From Streptomyces sp. SID12501 (GTDB taxonomy: Bacteria > Actinomycetota > Actinomycetes > Streptomycetales > Streptomycetaceae), in assembly GCF_010550245.1 (NCBI RefSeq), contig NZ_JAAGLU010000041.1:37072-101071 (forward strand): DNA of 64,000 bases, written 5' to 3'. Both the position numbers and the translations under genes were made by a program. A model generated the notes under the pieces. It was not told the origin of the DNA and did no database searches. It saw only the letters and a program-made list of their open reading frames with translations. Of this stretch, positions 24,416-34,596 are shown piece by piece (position 1 is the stretch's first letter; each line of letters opens with the position of its first letter).

Positions 24416-26352
24416 GCACCACAGGCCCCACCGCCGGCCCCAGGGCCTGTCGTCACATTCCCGCCTGCCTGGCGACGCCATGCACGCCCTCTTGCCGCAC
24501 CGGACACAGGCCCACGTACAACCAGTACGAGGGCCTGCGCCCGGCACGCCGAGAGCACGCACCTGACGCCACCAGGCCCGCCCTCCGGGCGGACGACGGG
24601 AATGTGACGACAGGCCCTGGCGGCACCTCCACCGGCATACGGCTGCACGCCCCCGCCCCCGGCTGGGCCCTGACCGCGGACGTCGTGGTCGTCGGCTCCG
24701 GTGTCGCCGGGCTCACCGCGGCCCTGCGCTGCGACGCGGCCGGCCTCAAGACGGTCGTCGTCACCAAGGCCCGCCTCGACGACGGCTCCACCCGCTGGGC
24801 CCAGGGCGGCATCGCGGCGGCCCTGGGCGAGGGCGACACCCCCCAACAGCACCTGGACGACACCCTGGTGGCCGGCGCGGGCCTGTGCGACGAGGAGGCC
24901 GTACGGATCCTCGTCACGGAGGGACCGGACGCCGTACGGCGGCTCATCGAGACCGGCGCCCACTTCGACGAGACCTCCGAAGGCGGACTGGAACTGACCC
25001 GCGAGGGCGGCCACCACCGCCGCCGGATAGCGCACGCGGGCGGCGACGCGACCGGCGCGGAGATCTCCCGCGCTCTCGTCGAGGCCGTCCGCGCGCGGGG
25101 ACTGCGCACGGTCGAGAACGCGCTCGTCCTGGACCTCCTGACGGACGCCGACGGCCGTACGGCGGGCGTGACCCTGCACGTCATGGGAGAGGGCCAGCAC
25201 GACGGCGTGGGCGCCGTCCACGCGCCCGCCGTGGTGCTCGCCACCGGCGGCATGGGCCAGGTCTTCTCCGCGACCACCAACCCGTCCGTGTCGACCGGCG
25301 ACGGAGTCGCCCTCGCCCTGCGCGCGGGCGCCGAGATCAGTGACCTGGAGTTCGTCCAGTTCCACCCCACGGTGCTCTTCCTGGGGGCCGACGCCGAGGG
25401 CCAGCAGCCGCTCGTCTCCGAGGCGGTACGCGGTGAGGGCGCCCACCTGGTCGACGCCGGCGGCGTGCGCTTCATGACCGGCCAGCACGAACTCGGCGAA
25501 CTCGCGCCGCGGGACATCGTCGCCAAGGGCATCATGCGCCGCATGCAGGAACAGGGTGCCGAACACATGTTCCTGGACGCCCGGCACTTCGGCGCCCACA
25601 TGTGGGAGCACCGCTTCCCGACGATCCTCGCCTCCTGCCGCGCCCACGGCATCGACCCGGTCACCGAGCCCGTCCCGGTCGCCCCGGCCGCCCACTACGC
25701 CTCCGGCGGCGTCCGCACCGACTCCCGGGGCCGCACGACCGTCCCCGGCCTGTACGCGTGCGGAGAGGTCGCCTGCACCGGCGTCCACGGCGCCAACCGG
25801 CTCGCCTCCAACTCCCTCCTGGAGGGCCTGGTCTACGCCGAGCGCATCGTCGCCGACATCACCGCGGCTCACGCCGGAAACGGCCTCCACGCACGCGTGC
25901 CCGCACCCGTCCCGCACCCCGAGAAGCCCGCGCACCCGCTGCTCGCCCCCGAGTCCCGCTTCGCGATCCAGCGCGTCATGACCGAGGGCGCCGGAGTGCT
26001 GCGCTCCGCCGCCTCCCTGGACACCGCCGCCGCGGCCATCCAGAAGCTGCACACCGAGGCCCGCGACGCCCTCGACGAGAACGGCAAGACCGCCGAGCCC
26101 GGCGTCGACACCTGGGAGACCACCAACCTCCTGTGCGTGGCCCGCGTCCTGGTCGCCGCCGCCCGCATGCGCGAGGAGACCCGCGGCTGCCACTGGCGCG
26201 AGGACCACGCGGAGCGCGACGACACGACCTGGCACCGCCACATCGTCGTACGGCTGAATCCCGACCGGACGCTGGCCGTACACACCACCGACACCGCAGA
26301 CTTCCCCCCGACCCGGCATCATCAGCCGGAGCACCCCTCCCAGGAGCAGTGA
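24412..26352 (+). CDS. nadB: L-aspartate oxidase with an in-frame insertion near the N-terminus
   Basis: Flavoenzyme oxidising L-aspartate to iminoaspartate, the first step of de novo NAD synthesis. The FAD dinucleotide motif VVVGSGVAGLTAAL starts around residue 90. STRWAQGGIAAAL, HAGGDATGAEISRAL, EFVQFHPTVLF and the GANRLASNSLLEGLVYA signature follow. GTG 24412 overlaps the panC stop, giving 646 aa. About 59 residues between the first ~10 codons and the conserved core are encoded by a MITE-like element (24440-24620) that keeps the frame open. A second GTG at 24604, inside the right inverted repeat, would restart just before the core and give a 582-aa enzyme of normal size. Confidence 0.93.
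   Translation: MSTTGPTAGPRACRHIPACLATPCTPSCRTGHRPTYNQYEGLRPARREHAPDATRPALRADDGNVTTGPGGTSTGIRLHAPAPGWALTADVVVVGSGVAGLTAALRCDAAGLKTVVVTKARLDDGSTRWAQGGIAAALGEGDTPQQHLDDTLVAGAGLCDEEAVRILVTEGPDAVRRLIETGAHFDETSEGGLELTREGGHHRRRIAHAGGDATGAEISRALVEAVRARGLRTVENALVLDLLTDADGRTAGVTLHVMGEGQHDGVGAVHAPAVVLATGGMGQVFSATTNPSVSTGDGVALALRAGAEISDLEFVQFHPTVLFLGADAEGQQPLVSEAVRGEGAHLVDAGGVRFMTGQHELGELAPRDIVAKGIMRRMQEQGAEHMFLDARHFGAHMWEHRFPTILASCRAHGIDPVTEPVPVAPAAHYASGGVRTDSRGRTTVPGLYACGEVACTGVHGANRLASNSLLEGLVYAERIVADITAAHAGNGLHARVPAPVPHPEKPAHPLLAPESRFAIQRVMTEGAGVLRSAASLDTAAAAIQKLHTEARDALDENGKTAEPGVDTWETTNLLCVARVLVAAARMREETRGCHWREDHAERDDTTWHRHIVVRLNPDRTLAVHTTDTADFPPTRHHQPEHPSQEQ
24440..24620. mobile_element. MITE-like element with 24-bp perfect inverted repeats, inside nadB
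   Basis: The two ends, 24440-24463 and 24597-24620, are perfect inverted repeats of 24 bp reading CCAGGGCCTGTCGTCACATT inward. The 181-bp element has no transposase and is open in the nadB frame throughout. It encodes a Cys/Arg/Pro-rich peptide unlike any NadB. I recall similar short elements scattered through Streptomyces genomes. No target-site duplication can be set with certainty. Confidence 0.75.
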
Positions 26353-26357
26353 CAGAA

Positions 26358-27344
26358 GTGAGCACCCCCGACCTTCCCCTCGCCCAGAGCGGCGGCTGCG
26401 GCGACGGCTGCGCCTGCGGCGCCGACCCCGACATGGCGGACGAGGTGTACATGGAGTGCGGCCTCGACCCCGCGCTCGCCGCCCTCCTCGCCGACGCCGG
26501 CCTCGACCCCCTGGAGGTCGAGGACATCGCCAACGTCGCCATCCAGGAGGACCTCGACCACGGCGTGGACGTGACAACCGTCGCGACCATCTCCGAGGAG
26601 GCCCGCGCCACCGCCGACTTCACCGCCCGCGAGGGCGGCGTCGTCGCCGGCCTGCGGATCGCCGAGGCGGTCGTCTCCGTGGTCTGCACCGACGAGTTCG
26701 AGGTCGAACGGCACGTCGAGGACGGCGACCGCGTCGAGGCCGGCCAGAAGCTGCTCAGCGTCACGACCCGCACCCGTGACCTCCTGACGGCCGAGCGCAG
26801 CGCCCTCAACCTCCTGTGCCGCCTGTCCGGCATCGCGACCGCCACGCGCGCGTGGGCGGACGTCCTGGAGGGCACCAAGGCGCGCGTGCGAGACACCCGC
26901 AAGACGACTCCCGGCCTGCGCTCCCTGGAGAAGTACGCGGTCCGCTGCGGAGGCGGCGTCAACCACCGCATGTCCCTGTCGGACGCGGCACTCGTCAAGG
27001 ACAACCACGTGGTGGCCGCCGGCGGCGTCGCCCAGGCCTTCAAGGCCGTGCGGGACGCCTTCCCGGACGTACCGATCGAGGTCGAGGTCGACACGCTGCA
27101 CCAGCTGCGCGAGGTCGTCGACGCGGGCGCCGACCTGATCCTCCTCGACAACTTCACCCCCGGCGAGTGCGACGAGGCCGTAGCGGTCGTCGACGGCCGC
27201 GCCGTGCTGGAGGTCTCGGGCCGGCTCATCCTGAAGAACGCCAAGGAGTACGCCGACACCGGCGTCGACTACCTGGCGGTCGGCGCCCTCACCCACTCCT
27301 CGCCGATCCTCGACATCGGTCTCGACCTGCGAGCGGCGGAGTAG
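26358..27344 (+). CDS. nadC: Nicotinate-nucleotide pyrophosphorylase (QPRTase)
   Basis: Converts quinolinate and PRPP to nicotinate mononucleotide and CO2, following NadB and NadA. The hallmark RDTRKTTPGLRSLEKYAVRCGGG, VKDNHV, EVEVDTLHQLREVV and LLDNFTPG motifs are intact. GTG 26358 (VSTPDLPLAQ, 328 aa) is preferred. GTG 26349 overlaps the nadB stop and adds three residues, and the GGAG at 26343-26346 could serve either. The N-terminal extension, CGDGCACG at about residues 13-20, is Cys-rich and outside the usual fold; it could bind a metal. nadA is not in the window. Confidence 0.94.
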   Translation: MSTPDLPLAQSGGCGDGCACGADPDMADEVYMECGLDPALAALLADAGLDPLEVEDIANVAIQEDLDHGVDVTTVATISEEARATADFTAREGGVVAGLRIAEAVVSVVCTDEFEVERHVEDGDRVEAGQKLLSVTTRTRDLLTAERSALNLLCRLSGIATATRAWADVLEGTKARVRDTRKTTPGLRSLEKYAVRCGGGVNHRMSLSDAALVKDNHVVAAGGVAQAFKAVRDAFPDVPIEVEVDTLHQLREVVDAGADLILLDNFTPGECDEAVAVVDGRAVLEVSGRLILKNAKEYADTGVDYLAVGALTHSSPILDIGLDLRAAE

Positions 27345-27354
27345 GTACAAGGCC

Positions 27355-28152
27355 ATGCTGCTGACCATCGACGTGGGAAACACGCACACCGTCCTCGGGC
27401 TCTTCGACGGCGACGAGATCGTCGAGCACTGGCGCATCTCCACGGACGCGCGCCGTACGGCCGACGAGCTCGCGGTCCTCCTCCAGGGCCTCATGGGCAT
27501 GCACCCGCTCCTCGGGGACGAGCTGGGTGACGGCATCGACGGCATCGCCATCTGCGCGACCGTGCCGTCGGTGCTGCACGAGCTGCGCGAGGTGACGCGG
27601 CGGTACTACGGCGATGTGCCGGCGGTGCTGGTCGAACCCGGCGTGAAGACGGGCGTACCGATCCTCACCGACAACCCGAAGGAGGTCGGCGCGGACCGCA
27701 TCATCAACGCGGTCGCCGCCGTCGAGCTCTACGGCGGCCCCGCGATCGTCGTCGACTTCGGTACGGCGACCACGTTCGACGCGGTGTCCGCGCGCGGGGA
27801 GTACGTCGGCGGCGTGATCGCGCCCGGGATCGAGATCTCGGTCGAGGCGCTCGGCGTGAAGGGGGCACAGCTCCGGAAGATCGAGGTCGCGCGGCCCCGG
27901 GCGGTGATCGGCAAGAACACGGTCGAGGCTATGCAGGCGGGCATCATCTACGGGTTCGCCGGTCAGGTGGACGGTGTGGTGACGCGGATGGCGAAGGAGC
28001 TGGCCGAGGATCCGGACGACGTGACGGTGATCGCGACGGGTGGGCTGGCGCCGATGGTGCTGGGTGAGGCGTCGGTGATCGACGAGCACGAGCCGTGGCT
28101 GACGTTGATCGGGCTGCGGCTGGTGTACGAGCGGAACGTGTCCCGTATGTGA
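27355..28152 (+). CDS. coaX: Type III pantothenate kinase
   Basis: Phosphorylates pantothenate in the first step of CoA synthesis; type III kinases are insensitive to CoA feedback and need a monovalent cation. Motifs: the DVGNTHT phosphate loop at residues 6-12, GADRIINAVAAVELYG, DFGTATTFDAV and GGVIAPGIEIS. At 265 aa it has the usual length. ATG 27355 lies 10 bp after the nadC stop, so it belongs to the panC-nadB-nadC run. Linking PanC and CoaX across two NAD genes means that one transcript feeds both cofactors. Confidence 0.95.
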   Translation: MLLTIDVGNTHTVLGLFDGDEIVEHWRISTDARRTADELAVLLQGLMGMHPLLGDELGDGIDGIAICATVPSVLHELREVTRRYYGDVPAVLVEPGVKTGVPILTDNPKEVGADRIINAVAAVELYGGPAIVVDFGTATTFDAVSARGEYVGGVIAPGIEISVEALGVKGAQLRKIEVARPRAVIGKNTVEAMQAGIIYGFAGQVDGVVTRMAKELAEDPDDVTVIATGGLAPMVLGEASVIDEHEPWLTLIGLRLVYERNVSRM

Positions 28153-28266
28153 GTCCCGCCCCTGAACCCCGTTCGCGTCGAAGACGTGCACGGCCACCTG
28201 GGTGGCTCGCAGCGCCACACCCTCTCTCAATGTCGAGTTTGTCTGATTAGCGCGTATCGTCGCCGC

Positions 28267-28938
28267 ATGCCCACGCCATTCGGATCTCGCGGCGGCATGG
28301 CGTTCGGTGCGGAGGAGCTGCGTGTGCTCCGTCGCGCCCTCGCCCTCGCCCTCCACCCCGGCCCCGCCTCCGCAGAGGACGTCCAGGACTGTCTCCGGCT
28401 CGCCGAGTCCGTCGACGAGGCGGCGCACGAGGGGGCCAGGCTGCGGGCCTTCCTCGTGGCCGACCTCGCCCGCTACCGCGCCGCCCTGCCCGGCACCGCC
28501 GCCGGCTTTCTCACTCTCCTGGAGGAGGCACTGGGCGCCGGCTACCGCCCGAGCCCGGACGACCTCGCCGCCCTCCGGGCCCTGCGAGGGAACCCGGTCG
28601 CCGCCGCCCTCCTGGACCGCTGTCTACGGCACGCCGAACGGGACGTACGGGCCCGTCTGGGCGCCAGAGTGGCCGGCCGTACGCCGGTCGCACCCACGGT
28701 GCCCGCCTCCCGTACCCGTCTCCTGGCCCTGCCCGGCGGTCTCGCCACCGAGGAGCCCGCCAGGAAGCCCGGTGAGAGGCCCGCGGAGAAGCAGCCTCAC
28801 GAGCGGCCGGCACCCGCCCCCCGGCCCGCACCCGACGCCCCCAGGCCCGCCCGCCCCGTCCCCACCCCGGGCGAGGTCTTCCCGCGCCGCAAGCCGACCC
28901 CGCCCGCGAATCCCCCGCAACAGCTCGCCGCGGGCTGA
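28267..28938 (+). CDS. Hypothetical protein with a Pro-rich C-terminal tail
   Basis: A 223-aa protein with an N-terminal helical domain of about 130 residues (EELRVLRRALALAL, RLRAFLVADLARYRAALPG). A long Pro/Ala/Arg tail (residues ~150-223) follows and is probably disordered. No membrane segment or signal peptide is seen and no family is recognised. ATG 28267 is chosen because the helical domain begins soon after. The upstream stretch TTGTCTGATTAGCGCGTATC may be its promoter, leaving a very short leader. It follows coaX after 114 bp on the same strand. Function unknown. Confidence 0.65.
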   Translation: MPTPFGSRGGMAFGAEELRVLRRALALALHPGPASAEDVQDCLRLAESVDEAAHEGARLRAFLVADLARYRAALPGTAAGFLTLLEEALGAGYRPSPDDLAALRALRGNPVAAALLDRCLRHAERDVRARLGARVAGRTPVAPTVPASRTRLLALPGGLATEEPARKPGERPAEKQPHERPAPAPRPAPDAPRPARPVPTPGEVFPRRKPTPPANPPQQLAAG

Positions 28939-28968
28939 ACGGACAGACCTGACAGAGCTGGAATCGCC

Positions 28969-28998
28969 AGGCCCGGGCCCCCGCCCGGGCCTTTCTTC
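28969..28998 (+). terminator. Intrinsic terminator after the Pro-rich hypothetical gene
   Basis: Ten-base arms AGGCCCGGGC (28969-28978) and GCCCGGGCCT (28983-28992) with a CCCC loop are followed by TTCTT. It lies 31 bp past the stop codon of the hypothetical gene. Confidence 0.8.
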
Positions 28999-29020
28999 GG
29001 GCCTGGCTACTCTGGACCCC

Positions 29021-29203
29021 ATGGACTACGTCTCCGCGCTCGTGCCCCCCGTAGTGATGGCCGCGCTCTTCGTCGCCGTGATCGTGACGATGGTGAAGAG
29101 TCAGGGCGGTGCCAACAAGGCCAAGGAGGACGCCGCCGCCGATGCCGCCATCGCCCGGGCCGAGCAGACCCCGCAGGCCGGGCAGGACCGCCCCGTTTCG
29201 TAG
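29021..29203 (+). CDS. Small single-pass membrane protein
   Basis: A 60-aa protein starting MDYVSALVPPVVMAAL, with one membrane helix (residues ~6-25) and a charged Ala/Gln-rich cytoplasmic tail. It is too small for family assignment. ATG 29021 lies 22 bp beyond the terminator hairpin, so it likely has its own start point within the hairpin region. Codon bias fits a real gene. It may be a stress or membrane-associated microprotein, but nothing in the sequence says which. Confidence 0.65.
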   Translation: MDYVSALVPPVVMAALFVAVIVTMVKSQGGANKAKEDAAADAAIARAEQTPQAGQDRPVS

Positions 29204-29269
29204 GTGTTCGGCGGTCAATGCGCACGTCCTTCACGCTATTCACCGTTTCTCCCACTAGTGTGCTGACTT

Positions 29270-29746
29270 GTGCCTCGCCCATTGGGAGAACTCGAAGACG
29301 CGGTCATGACGCGGGTGTGGAAGTGGAACCGCCCGGTCACCGTTCGAGAAGTCCTGGAAGACCTTCGGCAGGAACGGTCCATCGCCTACACCACGGTGAT
29401 GACCGTTTTGGACAATCTCCATCAGAAGGGCTGGGTCCGTCGCGAGGCGGAAGGCCGAGCCTATCGATATGAGGCGGTCTCCACCCGTGCCGCCTACTCG
29501 GCCGCGCTGATGAACGACGCGTGGTCGCAGAGTGACAACCCCGCCGCCGCTCTCGTGGCCTTCTTCGGCATGATGAGCGAAGAACAGCGGCTCTCCCTCA
29601 GGGATGCCGTTCACATCGTCCAAGGGCCGGAACAGGTCGAACGGCCCCGACGGGCCGACAAGACCGAACAGACCGAACAGACCGAAGCCGCGGAACATAC
29701 CGCCTTCGAGAACCCCGCCTCGGTCCAGGACCCCACCGGGCGATAG
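29270..29746 (+). CDS. BlaI/MecI-family transcriptional regulator
   Basis: Winged-helix repressor. The N-terminus LGELEDAVMTRVWKWNRPVTVREVLEDL and the recognition region IAYTTVMTVLDNLHQKGWVRR match the BlaI/MecI/CopY pattern, followed by the C-terminal dimerisation helices. The final ~40 residues are extended, with a TEQTEQTE repeat. No BlaR-type membrane protease gene adjoins it, so the inducing route is unclear. GTG 29270 is chosen (158 aa). A GNAT gene follows after 9 bp and is probably cotranscribed. Confidence 0.87.
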   Translation: MPRPLGELEDAVMTRVWKWNRPVTVREVLEDLRQERSIAYTTVMTVLDNLHQKGWVRREAEGRAYRYEAVSTRAAYSAALMNDAWSQSDNPAAALVAFFGMMSEEQRLSLRDAVHIVQGPEQVERPRRADKTEQTEQTEAAEHTAFENPASVQDPTGR

Positions 29747-29755
29747 CGTCCGCTC

Positions 29756-30289
29756 ATGTCAGCGATCCGTCCCGAAGCCACAGCGAAAGCCATCACCGTC
29801 CGGCGGGCCAGGACCAGCGATGTCCAGGCCGTACGCGGACTCCTTGACTCGTTCGTCCGTGGCCGTATCCTGCTCGACAAAGCGACGGTGACGCTTTACG
29901 AGGACATCCAGGAGTTCTGGGTCGCGGAACGCGACGACAACGCTGAGGTCGTGGGGTGCGGTGCACTCCACGTCATGTGGGAAGACCTCGCCGAAGTCCG
30001 CACTCTCGCTGTGAACCCCGACCTCAGAGGTTCCGGTGTCGGGCATCAGTTGCTGGAGAAGTTGCTGCAGACCGCCCGGTGGCTCGGTGTTCGTCGCGTT
30101 TTCTGTCTGACCTTTGAAGTGGACTTCTTCGGGAAGCACGGCTTCGTGGAGATCGGTGAGACGCCCGTCGACACCGATGTCTACGCCGAGCTGCTGCGTT
30201 CCTATGACGAGGGCGTCGCGGAGTTCCTCGGTCTCGAACGAGTGAAACCGAACACCTTGGGCAACAGTCGGATGCTTCTGCATCTGTGA
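29756..30289 (+). CDS. GNAT acetyltransferase, probable amino-acid N-acetyltransferase
   Basis: A 177-aa single-domain GNAT with acetyl-CoA motif VNPDLRGSGVGHQLLEKLL (R/Q-x-x-G-x-G/A). The arrangement VGCGALHVMWEDLAEVRTLAV is like the C-terminal domain of ArgA. Short stand-alone ArgA-type N-acetylglutamate synthases are known in actinobacteria, such as ArgA of Mycobacterium tuberculosis. That makes a role in arginine synthesis plausible here but not proven. ATG 29756 is chosen; it lies 9 bp after the BlaI-type regulator. Confidence 0.82.
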   Translation: MSAIRPEATAKAITVRRARTSDVQAVRGLLDSFVRGRILLDKATVTLYEDIQEFWVAERDDNAEVVGCGALHVMWEDLAEVRTLAVNPDLRGSGVGHQLLEKLLQTARWLGVRRVFCLTFEVDFFGKHGFVEIGETPVDTDVYAELLRSYDEGVAEFLGLERVKPNTLGNSRMLLHL

Positions 30290-30428
30290 TCGAGCATCGG
30301 GCAATTTCCGTCGGCTGCCCTGCCCCGGTTCCCTATGTCCGAAACGCGCACGTTTTCGGCCCATGGAAGGGAGGCCGGTCTCTCCCGGGGGTTTGTGTTT
30401 TTCCGGCAAAAGCGGTTTGCTTTCCGAT

Positions 30429-30444
30429 GTACTGCAGTACTGCA
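30429..30444. promoter_or_regulatory. Overlapping palindromes upstream of lsr2
   Basis: GTACTGCAGTAC (30429-30440) and TGCAGTACTGCA (30433-30444) are both perfect palindromes sharing eight bases, next to the AT-rich TATAAC (30445-30450). They lie about 73 bp before the lsr2 start, in the right place for an operator or for autoregulation. Confidence 0.45.
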
Positions 30445-30516
30445 TATAACAGGGGACGCGAATCGGCGGCGCATGCCGCGGCCTCGGCTCCCAAGTTATC
30501 GATGAAAGGAAATCCG

Positions 30517-30852
30517 GTGGCACAGAAGGTTCAGGTCCTTCTTGTCGACGACCTCGACGGCGGCGAGGCCGACGAGACCGTGACGTTCGCGTTGGACGGC
30601 AAGACGTACGAGATCGACCTCACGACTGCCAATGCCGACAAGCTTCGCGGTCTCCTCGACGCCTACGTCAAGGGCGGCCGTCGTACTGGAGGCCGTGCTT
30701 CGGGTGGGCGTGGAAAGGCGCGTGTCGCCACTGGCGGCAGCCAGGACACCGCGCAGATCCGTGCTTGGGCGAAGGAGAACGGTCACGACGTCAATGACCG
30801 TGGCCGTGTTCCGGCGATCATCCGCGAGGCTTACGAGAAGGCCAACGGCTGA
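30517..30852 (+). CDS. lsr2: Lsr2 nucleoid-associated protein
   Basis: Actinobacterial H-NS analogue that bridges DNA and silences AT-rich, often horizontally acquired genes. The N-terminal dimerisation domain (VAQKVQVLLVDDLDGGEADETV) and C-terminal DNA-binding domain (IRAWAKENGHDVNDRGRVPA) are joined by a Gly/Arg linker. The AT-hook-like core is RGRVP near residue 100. GTG 30517 is chosen; AAAGGA at 30506-30510 gives a 6-nt spacer. It is 111 aa, the standard size. Its last 22 bp overlap the end of the convergent gene. Confidence 0.96.
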   Translation: MAQKVQVLLVDDLDGGEADETVTFALDGKTYEIDLTTANADKLRGLLDAYVKGGRRTGGRASGGRGKARVATGGSQDTAQIRAWAKENGHDVNDRGRVPAIIREAYEKANG

Positions 30853-31520
30853 GCGCTCGCGCGCCGCAGTCGGATGCGATGGCACTGCGTCGCCAGCGTG
30901 TCCACCAGCCGTACGAGATCGGGGGCGCCTCCGACGCCCCCCAGGGCCGACATGGTCGGCAGCGGGATTTCCGTCCCGCAGCCTGTTTCAGGGGGCCGCA
31001 GCCAGACAGCGGCCCCCTGCGGATTTTCACGGCCCGGCAAGTCGCCCGTACCGCCGGGAATTCCGGGCAGTGCGGGAAACCCGGGCGGCAGGGGCGCCTC
31101 GATGTGGCCGCCCGCGCCGATCGCCCTCAGGTCCGGTGTGAGCCGGCCCCACTCCAGCCAGTCCAGCAGCCCCGGCAGCTCGTCCGCGCTGCCCGCGGCC
31201 ACCAGCAGCAGCATCCGGTCCTCGCGCAGGGCCACCGGAGAACCCGGCGCCCGTGTCCGCGCCCGGTGGCGCAGCGCCGCGAAACCCGCCTCCGCCGGCA
31301 CGTCCAGCACGTCGAAGCGCAGGCCCACGGCCAGTCGTAGCGCAAGCCCCGAGGAACCGGGACCAGGACCGGGCACTGTCGCCCATCCCAGTTCGTTCTC
31401 GTACCAGCGCCGGACATCACCGGTGGCACTGGTGGCATCGCTACCGGCGTTACTGGTGAGACCACTGGGGGTGTCGCCCGTATCAAGAGGGCGACGAGGA
31501 AGGGGGACCGTGGAGACCAT
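30831..31520 (-). CDS. Hypothetical protein conserved beside lsr2 and clpC
   Basis: A 229-aa protein whose central part, RRWYENELGWATVPG and GLRFDVLDVPAEAGFAAL, recalls the N-terminal parts of bifunctional primase/polymerase-type proteins in Streptomyces, but no catalytic residues are evident. A C-terminal RENPQGAAVWLRPPETGC and the VRLVDTLATQCHR helix look conserved. ATG 31520 is chosen; the frame stays open upstream without family resemblance. The stop codon at 30831 lies inside lsr2. Function unknown. Confidence 0.7.
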   Translation of the reverse strand: MVSTVPLPRRPLDTGDTPSGLTSNAGSDATSATGDVRRWYENELGWATVPGPGPGSSGLALRLAVGLRFDVLDVPAEAGFAALRHRARTRAPGSPVALREDRMLLLVAAGSADELPGLLDWLEWGRLTPDLRAIGAGGHIEAPLPPGFPALPGIPGGTGDLPGRENPQGAAVWLRPPETGCGTEIPLPTMSALGGVGGAPDLVRLVDTLATQCHRIRLRRASAQPLAFS

Positions 31521-31961
31521 GTCAAAGCCAACCGCCGGAAGAGGCCGCGAGTTACGCTGGGTGTCCTCGCGGGCGCACAGAGTGCCGATTCCTGGGGTGT
31601 GCAGAGCAGCTCGGCGGCGCAAGGTTGTTCGCCCGTAGCGGAGGGAACCCGTGCATCCGGCATGGAGTGTCGGTCCGTACGGGTAAGACATCCCTAGTGG
31701 GAGGGGGCGACACGCAGAAAAGGGCGTCTCACGTTCGCCATCGGCGTACTGATAGTGAGGGTATCTCCCTGGCCTGCGGGAACATCGTCTCGCACGATCG
31801 GGTTGGAGCAAATGTCGGCGTACGGGGTCAGGAGGCTGTGTTGGTTCTCGGTCCGGTGTCGGCAGTTGGAATGAGCGGTCCCCGCTTGCGGGACTAAGCT
31901 GCGGAAGGACAGGGAGGGGAGCGTCCCCTTACTGCCTGACCGCTCTGAGGAGCGATTAACG
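31521..31961 (+). promoter_or_regulatory. clpC upstream region
   Basis: This 441-bp gene-free stretch sits between the divergent hypothetical gene and clpC. It contains one convincing regulator site (31732-31749, listed separately). The last 90 bp have a CCCCGCTTGCGGG mini-hairpin and a strong ribosome site (GAGGAG) 10 nt before the clpC ATG. No small gene is evident. Confidence 0.6.
31732..31749 (+). promoter_or_regulatory. Probable ClgR operator upstream of clpC
   Basis: The inverted sequence CGTTCGCCATCGGCGTAC has CGC and GCG half sites separated by five bases and flanked by A/T-rich ends. It fits the ClgR consensus (WNNWCGCYNANRGCGWWS) except for a T in place of A in the centre and C at the first position. 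ClgR is the known activator of clp genes in Streptomyces. The site is about 215 bp before the clpC ATG. Confidence 0.6.
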
Positions 31962-34490
<2,529 letters not shown>

Positions 34491-34522
34491 GCCTCAGGGC
34501 TGCGTCGCCGCGTCAGATGTCG

Positions 34523-34558
34523 GAGAGGGGCCGGTGCTATTCAGCACCGGCCCCTCTC
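34523..34558 (+). terminator. Terminator between clpC and the convergent phosphatase gene
   Basis: Perfect 16-nt arms at 34523-34538 and 34543-34558 surround the loop ATTC. It is symmetric and serves clpC (+) and the HAD gene (-), whose stop is at 34597. Confidence 0.85.
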
Positions 34559-34596
34559 GCATGTCGTGACGACGACTGATGACGACTGACGACGAC

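Noticed and set aside
24604..24620. GTG at 24604 as the annotated start of nadB
   Set aside because: It is possible, but the ancestral GTGA overlap with panC at 24412 is the more typical arrangement; left as an alternative in the nadB entry.
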